Shown here piece after piece: positions 1 through 8,051 of a stretch of 38,341 nucleotides of DNA. The notes under the pieces are model-generated. The model had not been told where the DNA came from. It saw only the letters and a program-made list of their open reading frames with translations, and ran no database searches. Within the stretch, counting starts at the first letter, position 1. Each line of letters starts with the position of its first letter. The translations under genes were made by a program, and so were the position numbers. The stretch is taken from positions 1 through 38,341 of the forward strand of contig JBJKRF010000028.1 of the NCBI GenBank assembly GCA_046704785.1, given 5' to 3'. This stretch comes from JBJKRF01 sp046704785 (lineage in GTDB: Bacteria > Chloroflexota > Anaerolineae > Anaerolineales > Villigracilaceae).

Positions 1-39
1 TCGACGGAAAGGCCGATTAGCCTCACAACGGAGCAAATT

Positions 40-80
40 TCTTAAGAATCTTTGCGGCTTTGCGACTTGGCGTTAAAGTT
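40..80. repeat. Short 8-bp-periodic TTTGCG sequence
   Basis: TTTGCGGC at 51-58 is followed directly by TTTGCGAC at 59-66 and a degenerate TTGGCGTT at 67-74, then TTAAAG-type sequence. This 8-base periodicity resembles the CTTTGCG.../AACGCCAAG... intergenic repeats that I know from several environmental bacterial genomes. It lies upstream of the first response regulator. Family membership is inference; the periodicity itself is visible. Nothing else was recognised in bases 1-212. Confidence 0.35.
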
Positions 81-212
81 TTGGCTTTTTTATCGGGAAT
101 TTTATTTTCAAATTTGGAATTACTGAAGACATTCAGGCGTCAACACCAAGAGCATCGTTCACATAAGACACAATTCCCTAAAGACGGCATCAGGGCGAAA
201 GGGCCGGTGTTC

Positions 213-644
213 ATGCGAGTAGAAGATGGGGTTTACAACATATTATTGGTGGAAGACAATCCAGTCGACATTGATCTAACACGTCGCGCACTGCAAAAGT
301 CTGATCTGACCATTCACCTGGACATCGCCCGGGATGGAGAAGAAGCTATCGGATTCGTCCACCAATGGGACGGAGGCAGCTCCCCGCCCATTTTCATCCT
401 ACTCGATCTCAAATTACCCAAAGTTGAAGGGCTCGATGTGCTGAAAAGGCTCAAAGGGCATGTCGCATATCGCATCATTCCCGTGATTGTGCTCACCTCT
501 TCAAACGAGTCGAAAGACATCCGAAATGCCTACGAAAGCGGTGCAAATTCCTATATCTTGAAATCGATCAACTACGACGAATTCACCAGTGCCATTTTCC
601 TGATTGTGCGATACTGGTGTACACTGAACATTCACCCGGAATAA
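213..644 (+). CDS. Single-domain response regulator (Rcp1-like receiver)
   Basis: A 143-residue stand-alone CheY-like receiver that would take a phosphoryl group from a sensor kinase and act through protein contacts, since no output domain follows. The acidic pocket is seen in LLVEDNP near residue 14, the phospho-acceptor Asp in LLDLKLP at about residue 65, a Thr/Ser in VLTSS and the conserved Lys in YILKS at about 117. The spacing and the VEDNPVDIDLTRRAL start resemble the Rcp1/phytochrome-type receivers. The ATG at 213 is preferred because homology begins a few residues after it; the open frame extends upstream to a TTG at 60 but encodes nothing receiver-like there. No kinase gene is adjacent, so the partner is unknown. 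A strong terminator follows two bases after the stop. Confidence 0.85.
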   Translation: MRVEDGVYNILLVEDNPVDIDLTRRALQKSDLTIHLDIARDGEEAIGFVHQWDGGSSPPIFILLDLKLPKVEGLDVLKRLKGHVAYRIIPVIVLTSSNESKDIRNAYESGANSYILKSINYDEFTSAIFLIVRYWCTLNIHPE

Positions 645-645
645 A

Positions 646-676
646 CAAAAGGCGGCGCAACGCCGCCTTTTGTTTT
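646..676. terminator. Bidirectional rho-independent terminator
   Basis: A perfect 12-bp stem (646-657 with 661-672) closes a 3-base CAA loop. It is GC-rich at the top and A/T-rich at the base, giving a T-rich tail on both strands. It sits between the convergent response regulator (ends 644) and tyrS (ends 696) and should serve both. Confidence 0.9.
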
Positions 677-695
677 AGACGATCCCCAAAACCTT

Positions 696-1907
696 TTATT
701 TGACGCGGACAAAACGGCGTTTTCCAACCTGCAAAACGCCCGGGTGCGGAAAGGGTTCGTCCGCCTTCTGAAGCGTTTCTCCATCCAGGCGAACGCCGTT
801 TTGACCAATCAAGCGCCTTCCATCTGATTTGCTGGCGACCAACCCGGAACCCAGTAACACGTCGAGGAGTGTCTGTCCCGCCTGGAGAGGGAACTCCTCC
901 ATCTCCGCAGGCACATTTCCCTTTTGGAACAGGCGCACGAACGCCTCCTGCGCAGCATCGGCTTCCTGCGCATTGTAATAGGCCGCTGTAATCTCGCGAG
1001 CCAATTTCATCTTGGCATCGCGCGGATGAATACTCTCCGATTTCAGGGCCACCTCAAAATCGGAGATAACGGGAGGCGTCCACCGCGTGACCAGGCGAGC
1101 GTACTGTCCCATTGCATCATCTGGAATAGACATCACCTTACCGTACATGTCTTCCGGTGTGGAGTTAAGTGGAATATGGTTCCCAAGCGATTTGCTCATC
1201 TTGACCACACCGTCGGTGCCCGGCAGAATCGCCATAATGATTCCGATGTTCGGTTTCTCGCCCAGAGCCGCCATTACTTTTCGTCCGGCAGTGATAATGT
1301 TGAATAACTGGTCGGTGCCGCCCACCTGCACATCCGTTTTCAAAGCATAAGCATCGTAGCCCTGCATAATAGCGTAAAAGAACTCGTGCAAGTAAATAGC
1401 ATCCTCATGGTCCCAGCGCTTGCGAAATGCTTCGCGTGTCAGGAATTGCTGAATGGTGAAATTGGAGCCAAGCTTGATGAGGTCTGCAAAGGTCAGCGCG
1501 GAAAGCCACTCGTGATTGAAACGCACTTTCGTCTGCTCGCGATCCAGCAGACGAAAAGCCTGTTCGGCGTAGGTGCGCGCATTCTCCATCACCTGTTCCT
1601 GGGTTAATAACGGCCGCAGTTTATCTTTATCCGATGGGTCACCGATCAAAGAAGTATATGTACCGATCACAAAGGTCACTTCGTGTCCCAGGTCTTGGAA
1701 TTGGCGGAGTTTGCGCATGGTAACGGTATGACCGATATGCAAGTCGGCCGTACGAGGGTCATAGCCACAATAAACACGCAACGGGCGCTTTTCTTTGTCA
1801 GCCTCGATCAGGCGTTGGCGGAGTTCATCGGCCATCGTTTTCTTGAGGCTATCGTCGCCATATTCCGTACCCTGCATCAGCAGTTCAACTTGTTCGTCGA
1901 TGTTCAT
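696..1907 (-). CDS. tyrS: Tyrosyl-tRNA synthetase
   Basis: Charges tRNA-Tyr with tyrosine in the cytoplasm. The 403-residue protein has the class I signature HIGH at residues 57-60 (TADLHIGHT) and KMSKS at 236-240, the tyrosine-site stretch VQVGGTDQLFN at about 193-203, and a C-terminal S4 RNA-binding domain (RRLIGQNGVRLDGETL). This order and length fit the TyrZ-like bacterial TyrRS branch. The start is ATG at 1907: a GGAGG lies five bases upstream, while a TTG twelve bases further up overlaps that Shine-Dalgarno. The gene follows a small membrane-protein gene on the same strand; a terminator-like hairpin lies about 50 bases before its start and may control read-through (see separate entry). 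Confidence 0.97.
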   Translation of the reverse strand: MNIDEQVELLMQGTEYGDDSLKKTMADELRQRLIEADKEKRPLRVYCGYDPRTADLHIGHTVTMRKLRQFQDLGHEVTFVIGTYTSLIGDPSDKDKLRPLLTQEQVMENARTYAEQAFRLLDREQTKVRFNHEWLSALTFADLIKLGSNFTIQQFLTREAFRKRWDHEDAIYLHEFFYAIMQGYDAYALKTDVQVGGTDQLFNIITAGRKVMAALGEKPNIGIIMAILPGTDGVVKMSKSLGNHIPLNSTPEDMYGKVMSIPDDAMGQYARLVTRWTPPVISDFEVALKSESIHPRDAKMKLAREITAAYYNAQEADAAQEAFVRLFQKGNVPAEMEEFPLQAGQTLLDVLLGSGLVASKSDGRRLIGQNGVRLDGETLQKADEPFPHPGVLQVGKRRFVRVK

Positions 1908-1954
1908 TCCATCCTCCAAAAGATAAATGCAACTTCATACACACTTTGTAATAA

Positions 1955-1998
1955 AAACGCGCCTGCTGTGCAGGCGCGTCTCATCCTCCACAGCAGGG
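1955..1998 (-). promoter_or_regulatory. Terminator hairpin / possible attenuator before tyrS
   Basis: On the minus strand a perfect 10-bp GC-rich stem (1979-1970 with 1966-1957, 3-base loop) is followed by TTTTTATT, a textbook intrinsic terminator located after the upstream gene (stop at 2066) and before tyrS (start 1907). An octamer just upstream (complement of 1990-1997, CCTGCTGT) is exactly complementary to ACAGCAGG inside the terminator (1962-1969), so a competing antiterminator pairing is possible. I see no T-box consensus (TGGNACCGCG). It may be only the terminator of the upstream gene, but then tyrS has under 50 bases for its own promoter. Confidence 0.55.
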
Positions 1999-2065
1999 AA
2001 TCAACAGAGCGCATAAGAATAAACCAAAGAATGTGAGTTCGTCACGCGTTCATTATACAGCAAAA

Positions 2066-2578
2066 TCACATACGAGAGTAACGAACAAACTGCCCATCTA
2101 GCTTTTCAACCGTCAAGCCGCTGGAATGCAGGATGTGTCCCCAAATTTCATCTCCCTGCGCAAATCCGAAGCGCCCACGCACCTGCCCCTGGAAGGAAAC
2201 TTCGCTCAATGTATCAAAGCTGAAATGCATCTTTTCGCCGATCACATGCACTTTTCTCCCCCAACGACCCGGCAGGCTGTGTACTTCCAACACCTCGTTC
2301 CAGGCCAGGTGAACGTGTCGTAGACCGTTATGAAAAGTTACAGCGTCCGGGCCCAGGCATAACAGCGTATGCCGGTCCATCCAATTTCCGAGGGAGATAC
2401 TTAACGCAGCCAAGTATAGCAGTACCACAAAAATCCAGGCCCAAAGCGGCGGGAAATCCCGAAGGAAAAACGCGACCAGGCCTAAAGTAGCAAGCGCGGT
2501 AAGCGTCCAAGCAATTAATTCTCCGCGCCGTGGCAAGAGAACAGGACGATAGGTATTCGTTTCAGATATCACATTCAT
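2066..2578 (-). CDS. Small membrane protein with two TM helices and a PH-like soluble tail
   Basis: Unrecognised 170-residue protein. A short cytoplasmic start with basic residues precedes two hydrophobic helices (about 22-40 and 45-63). The remaining ~100 residues are soluble and rich in beta-type alternation (DAVTFHNGLRHVHLAWNEVLEV), reminiscent of bacterial PH-like (DUF304-type) domains that follow paired membrane helices. That assignment is a guess from layout. It sits 36 bases downstream of the HD-domain gene on the same strand, so the two are probably co-transcribed. No clear Shine-Dalgarno precedes the ATG at 2578. Confidence 0.65.
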   Translation of the reverse strand: MNVISETNTYRPVLLPRRGELIAWTLTALATLGLVAFFLRDFPPLWAWIFVVLLYLAALSISLGNWMDRHTLLCLGPDAVTFHNGLRHVHLAWNEVLEVHSLPGRWGRKVHVIGEKMHFSFDTLSEVSFQGQVRGRFGFAQGDEIWGHILHSSGLTVEKLDGQFVRYSRM

Positions 2579-2614
2579 TTGCGTTGGAGCTGTTATAACT
2601 GGAAACGGGTTTGT

Positions 2615-3982
2615 TCACTCTTGCGACGTCCAGCCGGCCTCGCCCGCATATTTAAGTAATGCCTGCCGACGTGTCACAACCATGATCGAACTCGCCCGCG
2701 CAATTGGCTGGATGATCGCGGGCTCCAGTTCAGACAAATATTCCTCGGCAGAAATTCGTTCCTCATAAAAATCCTGCGCTCGCTCAAGGTAGTACACAAT
2801 TTTCTGGGGCGGCACACTTTTGTAAATAAATAGAGAAAGAGGGGAGTTACGCATATCGAAGGCGGTATCGCTGGCACGACCCGACTCCAATAAATGGTAG
2901 ACATCTGAGTTATGATCGATCCAGGCGGCATCTTCCAACTCAGGCAGGAAGTATTCCAGACGTTTGATACTGACTCCCTCACGAGGCACATCACCCATAA
3001 AAAGGGAAAGAGGCGCGTCACCGCCGGTTGCTCTGGCCAGACTCTCCAAAATTGTGTTCGCCAGGATCTTAATACGCAAATATTCGCGGGCGACGTTAAT
3101 GTTGCGGCGCGCCTGTCGAGCCATGCGGTGAAACTCGTCGTCGGGCGGGATGCCATGATATTGGTTAAAAATCGAATCGGGGTCAAGCCCTTCAAAAAAC
3201 GTTTCCATCCGCTGTAACGCCTGCCGATAGGTTCCGATAGAATACACATCGGGGAGGCGCAAAGCGGCATTCGTCTCAGGTAAAAGCTTCCAGGTGCTGT
3301 CCAAAAAGCGACCAGGGTCTACTTCGGCAAAATTCTCGATGTCTTTATTGGAAAAGGCTACAGCAACTTTGACCGCCTCTTCGAGTTCGGCAGGGGAAAG
3401 TTCGATCTGGTATTTTGCAACGACCTGTTCGAGATATTTTTCAAGATTATCGAAATGTGCGCGCCCGCGAAACGGGATGGTCGCCTCGATACAGAGAGTC
3501 ATGCGCAGCAAATCTTTTTCAGGCAGAAGATCAGACAGTTGTTTGTTCATGACCAAGGCGCTGAGAAATTCATTGAGCATGTCGAGCGAGGATAATTTTT
3601 GTCCCGGCGCAAGATGAAAAATATCCAGTGTCAGCGCGACCAGACGGTCGTCATCCATTGTGACATCAGAGAGCACAACGTCCGTGTGCTCCTGGCGAAC
3701 ACAGGGGGCAACGATCTCCCAAATCGACGGTGAAAACCCCATGTCTACCTGGTAATAAACAATATCGTGGTACAAGGCCGCCAACGTACGGAGTGGATCG
3801 CCAGGGTCGACAAAAGTAAAGACATGTTCCAGCGTATGAAAATGCCGAGCCTGCGCAGTCATGGCACGATGAATGGTCACTGCCAAACTTTCCAGCCGCT
3901 CTGGTGGAACTTGTGCCCCCAACTGCTGGAAAGATTGGTTAAAAATAGTAATTAACTTTTGAACTGTCCCGATTTCCATCAT
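2615..3982 (-). CDS. HD-domain protein, putative metal-dependent phosphohydrolase
   Basis: About 455 residues. The N-terminal part has an HD-superfamily metal site: HFHTLEH (His near 49 and 53) and the HD doublet in LYHDIVYYQ (about 72-73), as in predicted HD phosphohydrolases related to the RHFHTLEH family. The substrate cannot be told. The C-terminal ~200 residues (FHRMARQARRNINVAREYL onward) are helical and not recognised, which makes the protein roughly twice the length of minimal HD enzymes. The start is placed at ATG 3982; an adjacent ATG at 3979 is equally possible, and a TTG at 4021 would lie almost on the predicted transcription start. Confidence 0.75.
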   Translation of the reverse strand: MMEIGTVQKLITIFNQSFQQLGAQVPPERLESLAVTIHRAMTAQARHFHTLEHVFTFVDPGDPLRTLAALYHDIVYYQVDMGFSPSIWEIVAPCVRQEHTDVVLSDVTMDDDRLVALTLDIFHLAPGQKLSSLDMLNEFLSALVMNKQLSDLLPEKDLLRMTLCIEATIPFRGRAHFDNLEKYLEQVVAKYQIELSPAELEEAVKVAVAFSNKDIENFAEVDPGRFLDSTWKLLPETNAALRLPDVYSIGTYRQALQRMETFFEGLDPDSIFNQYHGIPPDDEFHRMARQARRNINVAREYLRIKILANTILESLARATGGDAPLSLFMGDVPREGVSIKRLEYFLPELEDAAWIDHNSDVYHLLESGRASDTAFDMRNSPLSLFIYKSVPPQKIVYYLERAQDFYEERISAEEYLSELEPAIIQPIARASSIMVVTRRQALLKYAGEAGWTSQE

Positions 3983-4027
3983 CAGCCACTCAAACTCTAA
4001 ATTTAACCTGATTGTAAGCAAAATGGG

Positions 4028-4061
4028 GAGAATCAGTATAGCACATCTTTCCCAAGGTCAA
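4028..4061 (-). promoter_or_regulatory. Candidate promoter for the HD-domain gene
   Basis: On the minus strand, TTGACC (4061-4056), a 15-base spacer and an extended -10 TGCTATACT (TATACT at 4040-4035). The spacer is short, but the TG extension compensates in sigma-70-type promoters. Predicted transcript start is near 4028, giving a leader of about 45 bases to ATG 3982. Confidence 0.5.
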
Positions 4062-4142
4062 AGCCGTCGGGAAGTCGTATCCATACTCATCGACATGGCA
4101 AAACAGGCATGCAAAGACACAGTCATCATTTCTTCTATTCGC

Positions 4143-5057
4143 CTATAACGATTTCTGGAAAATATCCTTGAATGCGTCAAAGACGCTTTCAAATTGGAAG
4201 GTGAAGCCCATATTGACAAGTCGCTGCGGGATGACGAAGGAACCATCCAGAAGCAAGGTGCTCATTTCACCCAAGGCAAGTTTCAGCCCAAACGCAGGCG
4301 CACGAAACCAACTGGGACGATGCAAAGCGCGCGCCAGGTAGTGTATAAAATCCACATTCGAGATGGGATTCGGAGCGCACAAATTGAACACCCCTCTGGC
4401 TTTTCCATTTTCGAGCAGAAAACAGATAGCGCGGACCACATCGAGATTGTGAATCCACGAAACTCCCTGCTTGCCGCTGCCAAGAGGACCGCCAACGAAG
4501 AGACGCACCGGCAAAGCCATCAACGGCAGAAACCCTTCGCGGCCATGAAGCACAACCGATGTACGCATGATTACCCGCCGAACTCCCAGCGAGTCTACCA
4601 CCCGAGTGGAAGCTTCCCAATTGATAGCTACGTTGGAGAGAAAGTCATTGCCCACAGCCGAATCCTCATCCAAGGGTTCGTTACCGCTCGGCCCATAATA
4701 ACGGTCACTCGACATTTGCAACAAAACGCCCGGTTTTTTGGGAACTCGTTGAAAAGCAGCAGCAATGGCGTTGCCAGCGTTTACGCGGCTATCGAGGATG
4801 GCGCGCTTCCGAGCCGCACTCCAGGGCCAGGCACCAATGGTCGCACCAGCCAGATTGACAATAGCGTCCATTTCCCCGAATTCATCCAACCACCCCTTGG
4901 ATGTGCGGCCATTCCATCCAAGCACCTGGACTTCTTGCGGCATACGGGCTCGCCGCGGGTTGCGCGTCAACACCCAAACTTGATGATTGTCGTGCAAAAG
5001 CGAGCGGGTAAGCGCCACCCCAATTTTCCCGGTTCCTCCGGCAATCATAACCTTCAT
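4143..5057 (-). CDS. TIGR01777-family NAD(P)-binding epimerase-like protein (SDR39U1/YfcH type)
   Basis: A 304-residue extended short-chain dehydrogenase-like protein. The Rossmann glycine motif GGTGKIG lies at residues 7-13. The family hallmarks DAIVNLAGA, SWIHNLD and the C-terminal DUF1731 segment (LPQRLVNMGFTFQF) identify it as a TIGR01777 member, whose substrate is generally unknown. Start chosen at ATG 5057, preceded by GGAGAAAA at a suitable distance; the frame stays open upstream but homology begins exactly at MKVMIAGGTG. It is divergent from the HNH gene with only 54 bases between the two start codons. Confidence 0.88.
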   Translation of the reverse strand: MKVMIAGGTGKIGVALTRSLLHDNHQVWVLTRNPRRARMPQEVQVLGWNGRTSKGWLDEFGEMDAIVNLAGATIGAWPWSAARKRAILDSRVNAGNAIAAAFQRVPKKPGVLLQMSSDRYYGPSGNEPLDEDSAVGNDFLSNVAINWEASTRVVDSLGVRRVIMRTSVVLHGREGFLPLMALPVRLFVGGPLGSGKQGVSWIHNLDVVRAICFLLENGKARGVFNLCAPNPISNVDFIHYLARALHRPSWFRAPAFGLKLALGEMSTLLLDGSFVIPQRLVNMGFTFQFESVFDAFKDIFQKSL

Positions 5058-5061
5058 GCAA

Positions 5062-5097
5062 TTTTCTCCTTCCAGGCGTTGTGCTATAATTTGCCCG
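5062..5097 (+). promoter_or_regulatory. Extended -10 promoter for the HNH gene
   Basis: TGCTATAAT, with a perfect TATAAT at 5085-5090 and the TG extension at 5082-5083, and a weak -35 (TTTTCT, 5062-5067) at 17 bases. Transcription would start near 5097, 15 bases before the HNH start codon, leaving just room for the AGAGG ribosome site. The promoter overlaps the start region of the divergent epimerase gene. Confidence 0.65.
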
Positions 5098-5111
5098 TTT
5101 GCAGAGGCCAC

Positions 5112-5615
5112 ATGGAAGCACTTGTACTAGTGCTCAACGCGAACTTTGAGCCAATTAATGTATGCAACACACGGCGAGCCATTGGATTGATCATCGGGGG
5201 CAAAGCTTCTTTGCTCGCCAACGGACGAGGGGTCATCCGGACCGTCTCGATGAATTACCCTCGCCCTTCAGTCATTCGACTGGAGCAAATGATCCAACGG
5301 CCTCGTCCACATATCAGGTTGACTCGCCGAGAAGTCTTCCGGCGAGATAATTATACCTGTCAGTATTGCGGACGAAAGCTATCAGGCTTGACTATCGATC
5401 ACGTAATGCCAAGACACCTGGGAGGCATGCACATCTGGACGAACGTGGTCACTGCCTGCGCTGCCTGCAACCACCGAAAGGGTGGACGCCGGCTCGAAGA
5501 ATCCCATATGACACTGCTACAGATTCCGCGAGAGCCGCCTGCCAGCGTTGCATACATCTTCGGGCGTCATCTGGACAGCAACCGCGAATGGGAGCCTTTC
5601 ATCACTGGATGGTGA
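5112..5615 (+). CDS. HNH endonuclease family protein
   Basis: A 167-residue protein with the HNH fold: the zinc-knuckle Cys pair YTCQYCGRK, then LTIDHVMPRHLGG (catalytic His) and TNVVTACAACNHRKGGR (Asn/His and second Cys pair). The N-terminus MEALVLVLNANFEPINVC is the stereotyped start of a chromosomal HNH family common in Cyanobacteria and Chloroflexota, with no demonstrated role that I can name. The ATG at 5112 is chosen because the family begins there and a promoter ends just upstream; the frame is open far upstream but only as the shadow of the opposite-strand epimerase. It is transcribed alone and converges with the MBL-fold gene. Confidence 0.88.
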   Translation: MEALVLVLNANFEPINVCNTRRAIGLIIGGKASLLANGRGVIRTVSMNYPRPSVIRLEQMIQRPRPHIRLTRREVFRRDNYTCQYCGRKLSGLTIDHVMPRHLGGMHIWTNVVTACAACNHRKGGRRLEESHMTLLQIPREPPASVAYIFGRHLDSNREWEPFITGW

Positions 5616-5721
5616 TTGAATCGATTCGCCGAATAAATACCACCAAATACCCCTTCTTGTTCCTTCCGAATACTTACTATTTTTTGGATTTCCCACGCCG
5701 CGCTTGATAGCGGTCTGTTTT

Positions 5722-5759
5722 ATATCCCCACTGTACAGAATCTCATTCTATGGGGATAT
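5722..5759. repeat. Inverted repeat at the 3' end of the MBL-fold gene
   Basis: ATATCCCCA (5722-5730) and its exact complement (5751-5759) flank a 20-base loop that itself holds AGAAT/ATTCT. The element includes the last codons of the minus-strand MBL gene. It could work as a hairpin terminator between the convergent HNH and MBL genes, although no long T-run follows. The rest of 5616-5742 shows nothing. Confidence 0.4.
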
Positions 5760-6501
5760 GAAGAAAATCGGTCGCCAAGTGCACCGGTCCGAGGTAGTGC
5801 GCCTGGGCATCGGAGAGCAAATCATCGGATGCAAAACGACCCGTTGGGTAGTGAATCAGGTAGAGCATGCCAACCTCCGCCTGGCGGGCAATCTCTGCTG
5901 CCTGTGCCGCCGAGGAATGACCGGGGTACAAGCCAGCCGCCTCATGCAGCAAAATATCGGCGCCGGAGGCCAATTGAACCACCGAGGAGCACGGTTCCGT
6001 ATCACAAGAATATGCCAGCACCTTGTCCTCGGCCTTAAACTCAAAGCGCAACCCAACATTCGGCAGGAAATGTTCCACCTGCGAGGCGTAAATGCACATG
6101 TCAGAAGCATCAAGTACCACGGCCATTTTATCATCCGGGATACGGAGGAAATTCACCGGGAAAAAGTCGGGCCATTGCGACCAGCTATACAGGTCCATCA
6201 AGGTCTTGAGGCGCTCAAGGGTAAAATCCAGGCCGTAGATGTTGAGCGGCGCATGGCGTCCTAGAAGCCATAAATCCATCAGCAAGAGTGGAACGCCCGA
6301 AACGTGGTCGGGATGAAAATGGGTCAGAATAACATCGTTGATTGAGTCGAGCGGAACACCCGCCTGTTCGAGTCGCACGATTGGATTGCTGGCGCAATCG
6401 ACCAACACGTTACGCTCACGCCCTAAGATAATGAAGTGCGTATTTTCGTGACCCGGCGTCGGAATCGCGTTCGAGGAACCCAGAACAATTAACTCGGCCA
6501 T
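5743..6501 (-). CDS. MBL-fold metallo-hydrolase (RNase Z-like)
   Basis: A 252-residue metallo-beta-lactamase-fold hydrolase. The HxHxDH zinc motif is intact: LTHFHPDH, His61/His63/Asp65/His66. Further metal ligands are likely in AYSCDTEPC and LIHYPTGR. It begins MAELIVLGSSNAIPT, as in the RNase Z/ElaC-like branch of the family, but no exosite arm is evident, so tRNA 3'-processing is not assured and other phosphodiester or lactone substrates are possible. The ATG overlaps the stop of the upstream ABC permease (TAATG), so translation is probably coupled and the gene is the last of the lgt-ABC operon. Confidence 0.85.
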   Translation of the reverse strand: MAELIVLGSSNAIPTPGHENTHFIILGRERNVLVDCASNPIVRLEQAGVPLDSINDVILTHFHPDHVSGVPLLLMDLWLLGRHAPLNIYGLDFTLERLKTLMDLYSWSQWPDFFPVNFLRIPDDKMAVVLDASDMCIYASQVEHFLPNVGLRFEFKAEDKVLAYSCDTEPCSSVVQLASGADILLHEAAGLYPGHSSAAQAAEIARQAEVGMLYLIHYPTGRFASDDLLSDAQAHYLGPVHLATDFLHIPIE

Positions 6502-8051
6502 TATGGTTGTATACTCAAGGTGGTCCCCAACACTTTAAGCAAAATAATTGGCGTCAAATGCGCTTCAACCAACGCCGCCACGATCAATAAAGGGATACAG
6601 ATACCAATCACAATCTTGGCCCAATCCGCAATGGAATAAATCAACATTTCTCCTATCGACAGGCGCTCTTCGGGGGTCACCAAACGAACGCCTGTGTACA
6701 AAATTGCAGCACTGGCTAAAATAATCGAGGGAAGTTCAAAAATCCCGTGCGGCAAGATGCCGGCCAGGAAAACAAGCAAAGGGGAAAAACCGATCAACTT
6801 GGACAGGCTCAACAAGGCGCCGACGGCTGCGAAATTACCCACATAGAGCAGCAGCCCTCCTACGCCAAATGTAAACAAGCCGAAGAATAAGATCAGCAGT
6901 TCAGCCCGGAGGTTATGGAAAAACAGATAACTTGAAGGAATATGAGGAAGATTACTGTTCACCATCAGGGAATCTTGCGCTGATTTGACCAACTTTTGAA
7001 TATTGTCGGGAGAGATGTGAGAGGGAATCAGCACCGAGTTGATATAGTAGAAGCTAGCCACAGCCGAGAGGACGCCAATTGCCAGTGTTATCCAAAAAGC
7101 TGGGCCCATTTTTCGCAACGCGCCGAACACCTGCTGACGATACCAAAGCAGCAAGCCACGCATATCGTCTTTCAACGCGCCAGTAAGGCTCGTTCCATCC
7201 TCAACCGACTTTTTACGCAGGCGCGCGACCTGACCCTTTAAATATCTCAACAAAGACGGAGGTTGCTCTGATCCGCTGAAGGCGCGCCAAAAAGCGCCCC
7301 CCACCCATTTCAAGTTAAGCATATCAATTTCACGCCCAAGTAGACTCTCGCGTTTGAAATGCACCAGCCCCAGGCGAATCAATAAACCGGCAACAATTGC
7401 AACAGCCACGACGGCCAGCCAGAGCACCTGATCGTTACCCCAAAACATCAGTACACTTTCCCCCTGAATCAGTAACGAAACAGGAATAACGATGAAAGAA
7501 GCCAACAAGTTGGCGGCGCGCACCGTCGTCGACTGTGTGGAGATGACGATAGCAGCGCTGACCATCAGAATGGTCTGCACGGCTGTCAGCGCAATGCACT
7601 CAAGGATAAAGCTCGGGTCTGGCCAGGGAATGTGCTGGTAGAGCAATCCCACCAGGTAGAGGCTGATCCCCGTATAACTGGTTGCCAACGGCACCAACGT
7701 CCCGGCGATCAATTTTCCTACGTATAAATTCCAATCGGCCAGCGGGCTGGCGAGCAACGGTTCAATCGTGCCGCGCTCCTTCTCGCCCACAAAGGCTTCG
7801 AGCGCCACTACCAGCGAAACCGTCACGGGAAAGAAGCCGACCACCAGAATGAAAAATGGGATCAAACGGTCGGCCACCAAGTTCGCACCGTACTGATTGA
7901 TATAGTTAACCGCCTGACGCGCAGCATAATTCATCAAGAACGGGAAAAAGATGGTCAGAACCAGCATTGGCATCAAGATACGCCAATCGCGCATCTGATC
8001 ACGCAACTCGCGGCGCGCGATCAGCCAGGTCAACGCGAGTTGTTCGCTCAT
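6501..8051 (-). CDS. ABC-2 type permease fused to a SpoIIM-like (DUF95) membrane domain
   Basis: A 516-residue membrane protein of two parts. Residues 1-~240 look like an ABC-2/NatB-type export permease: a cytoplasmic start with MLVLTIFFPFLMN, and the conserved cytoplasmic loop VGEKERGTIEPLLASPL followed by several helices. After a basic linker, residues ~320-510 match a SpoIIM/DUF95-type integral domain, with FFHNLRAEL, the GLFTFGVGGLLL helix and the signature LPHGIFELPSIILA. The partner ATPase lies directly upstream with a 4-base overlap, so the pair forms one exporter of unknown substrate. The SpoIIM portion is usually a separate gene; here it is continuous with the permease. Confidence 0.82.
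   Translation of the reverse strand: MSEQLALTWLIARRELRDQMRDWRILMPMLVLTIFFPFLMNYAARQAVNYINQYGANLVADRLIPFFILVVGFFPVTVSLVVALEAFVGEKERGTIEPLLASPLADWNLYVGKLIAGTLVPLATSYTGISLYLVGLLYQHIPWPDPSFILECIALTAVQTILMVSAAIVISTQSTTVRAANLLASFIVIPVSLLIQGESVLMFWGNDQVLWLAVVAVAIVAGLLIRLGLVHFKRESLLGREIDMLNLKWVGGAFWRAFSGSEQPPSLLRYLKGQVARLRKKSVEDGTSLTGALKDDMRGLLLWYRQQVFGALRKMGPAFWITLAIGVLSAVASFYYINSVLIPSHISPDNIQKLVKSAQDSLMVNSNLPHIPSSYLFFHNLRAELLILFFGLFTFGVGGLLLYVGNFAAVGALLSLSKLIGFSPLLVFLAGILPHGIFELPSIILASAAILYTGVRLVTPEERLSIGEMLIYSIADWAKIVIGICIPLLIVAALVEAHLTPIILLKVLGTTLSIQP

Noticed and set aside
1920..2065. T-box riboswitch before tyrS
   Set aside because: No TGGNACCGCG T-box sequence or specifier-loop architecture can be seen; only the terminator and one competing pairing.
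4194..5111. Open frame continuing upstream of the HNH gene for 306 codons
   Set aside because: It is the antisense shadow of the epimerase gene; the HNH family begins at 5112, where a promoter and ribosome site also fit.
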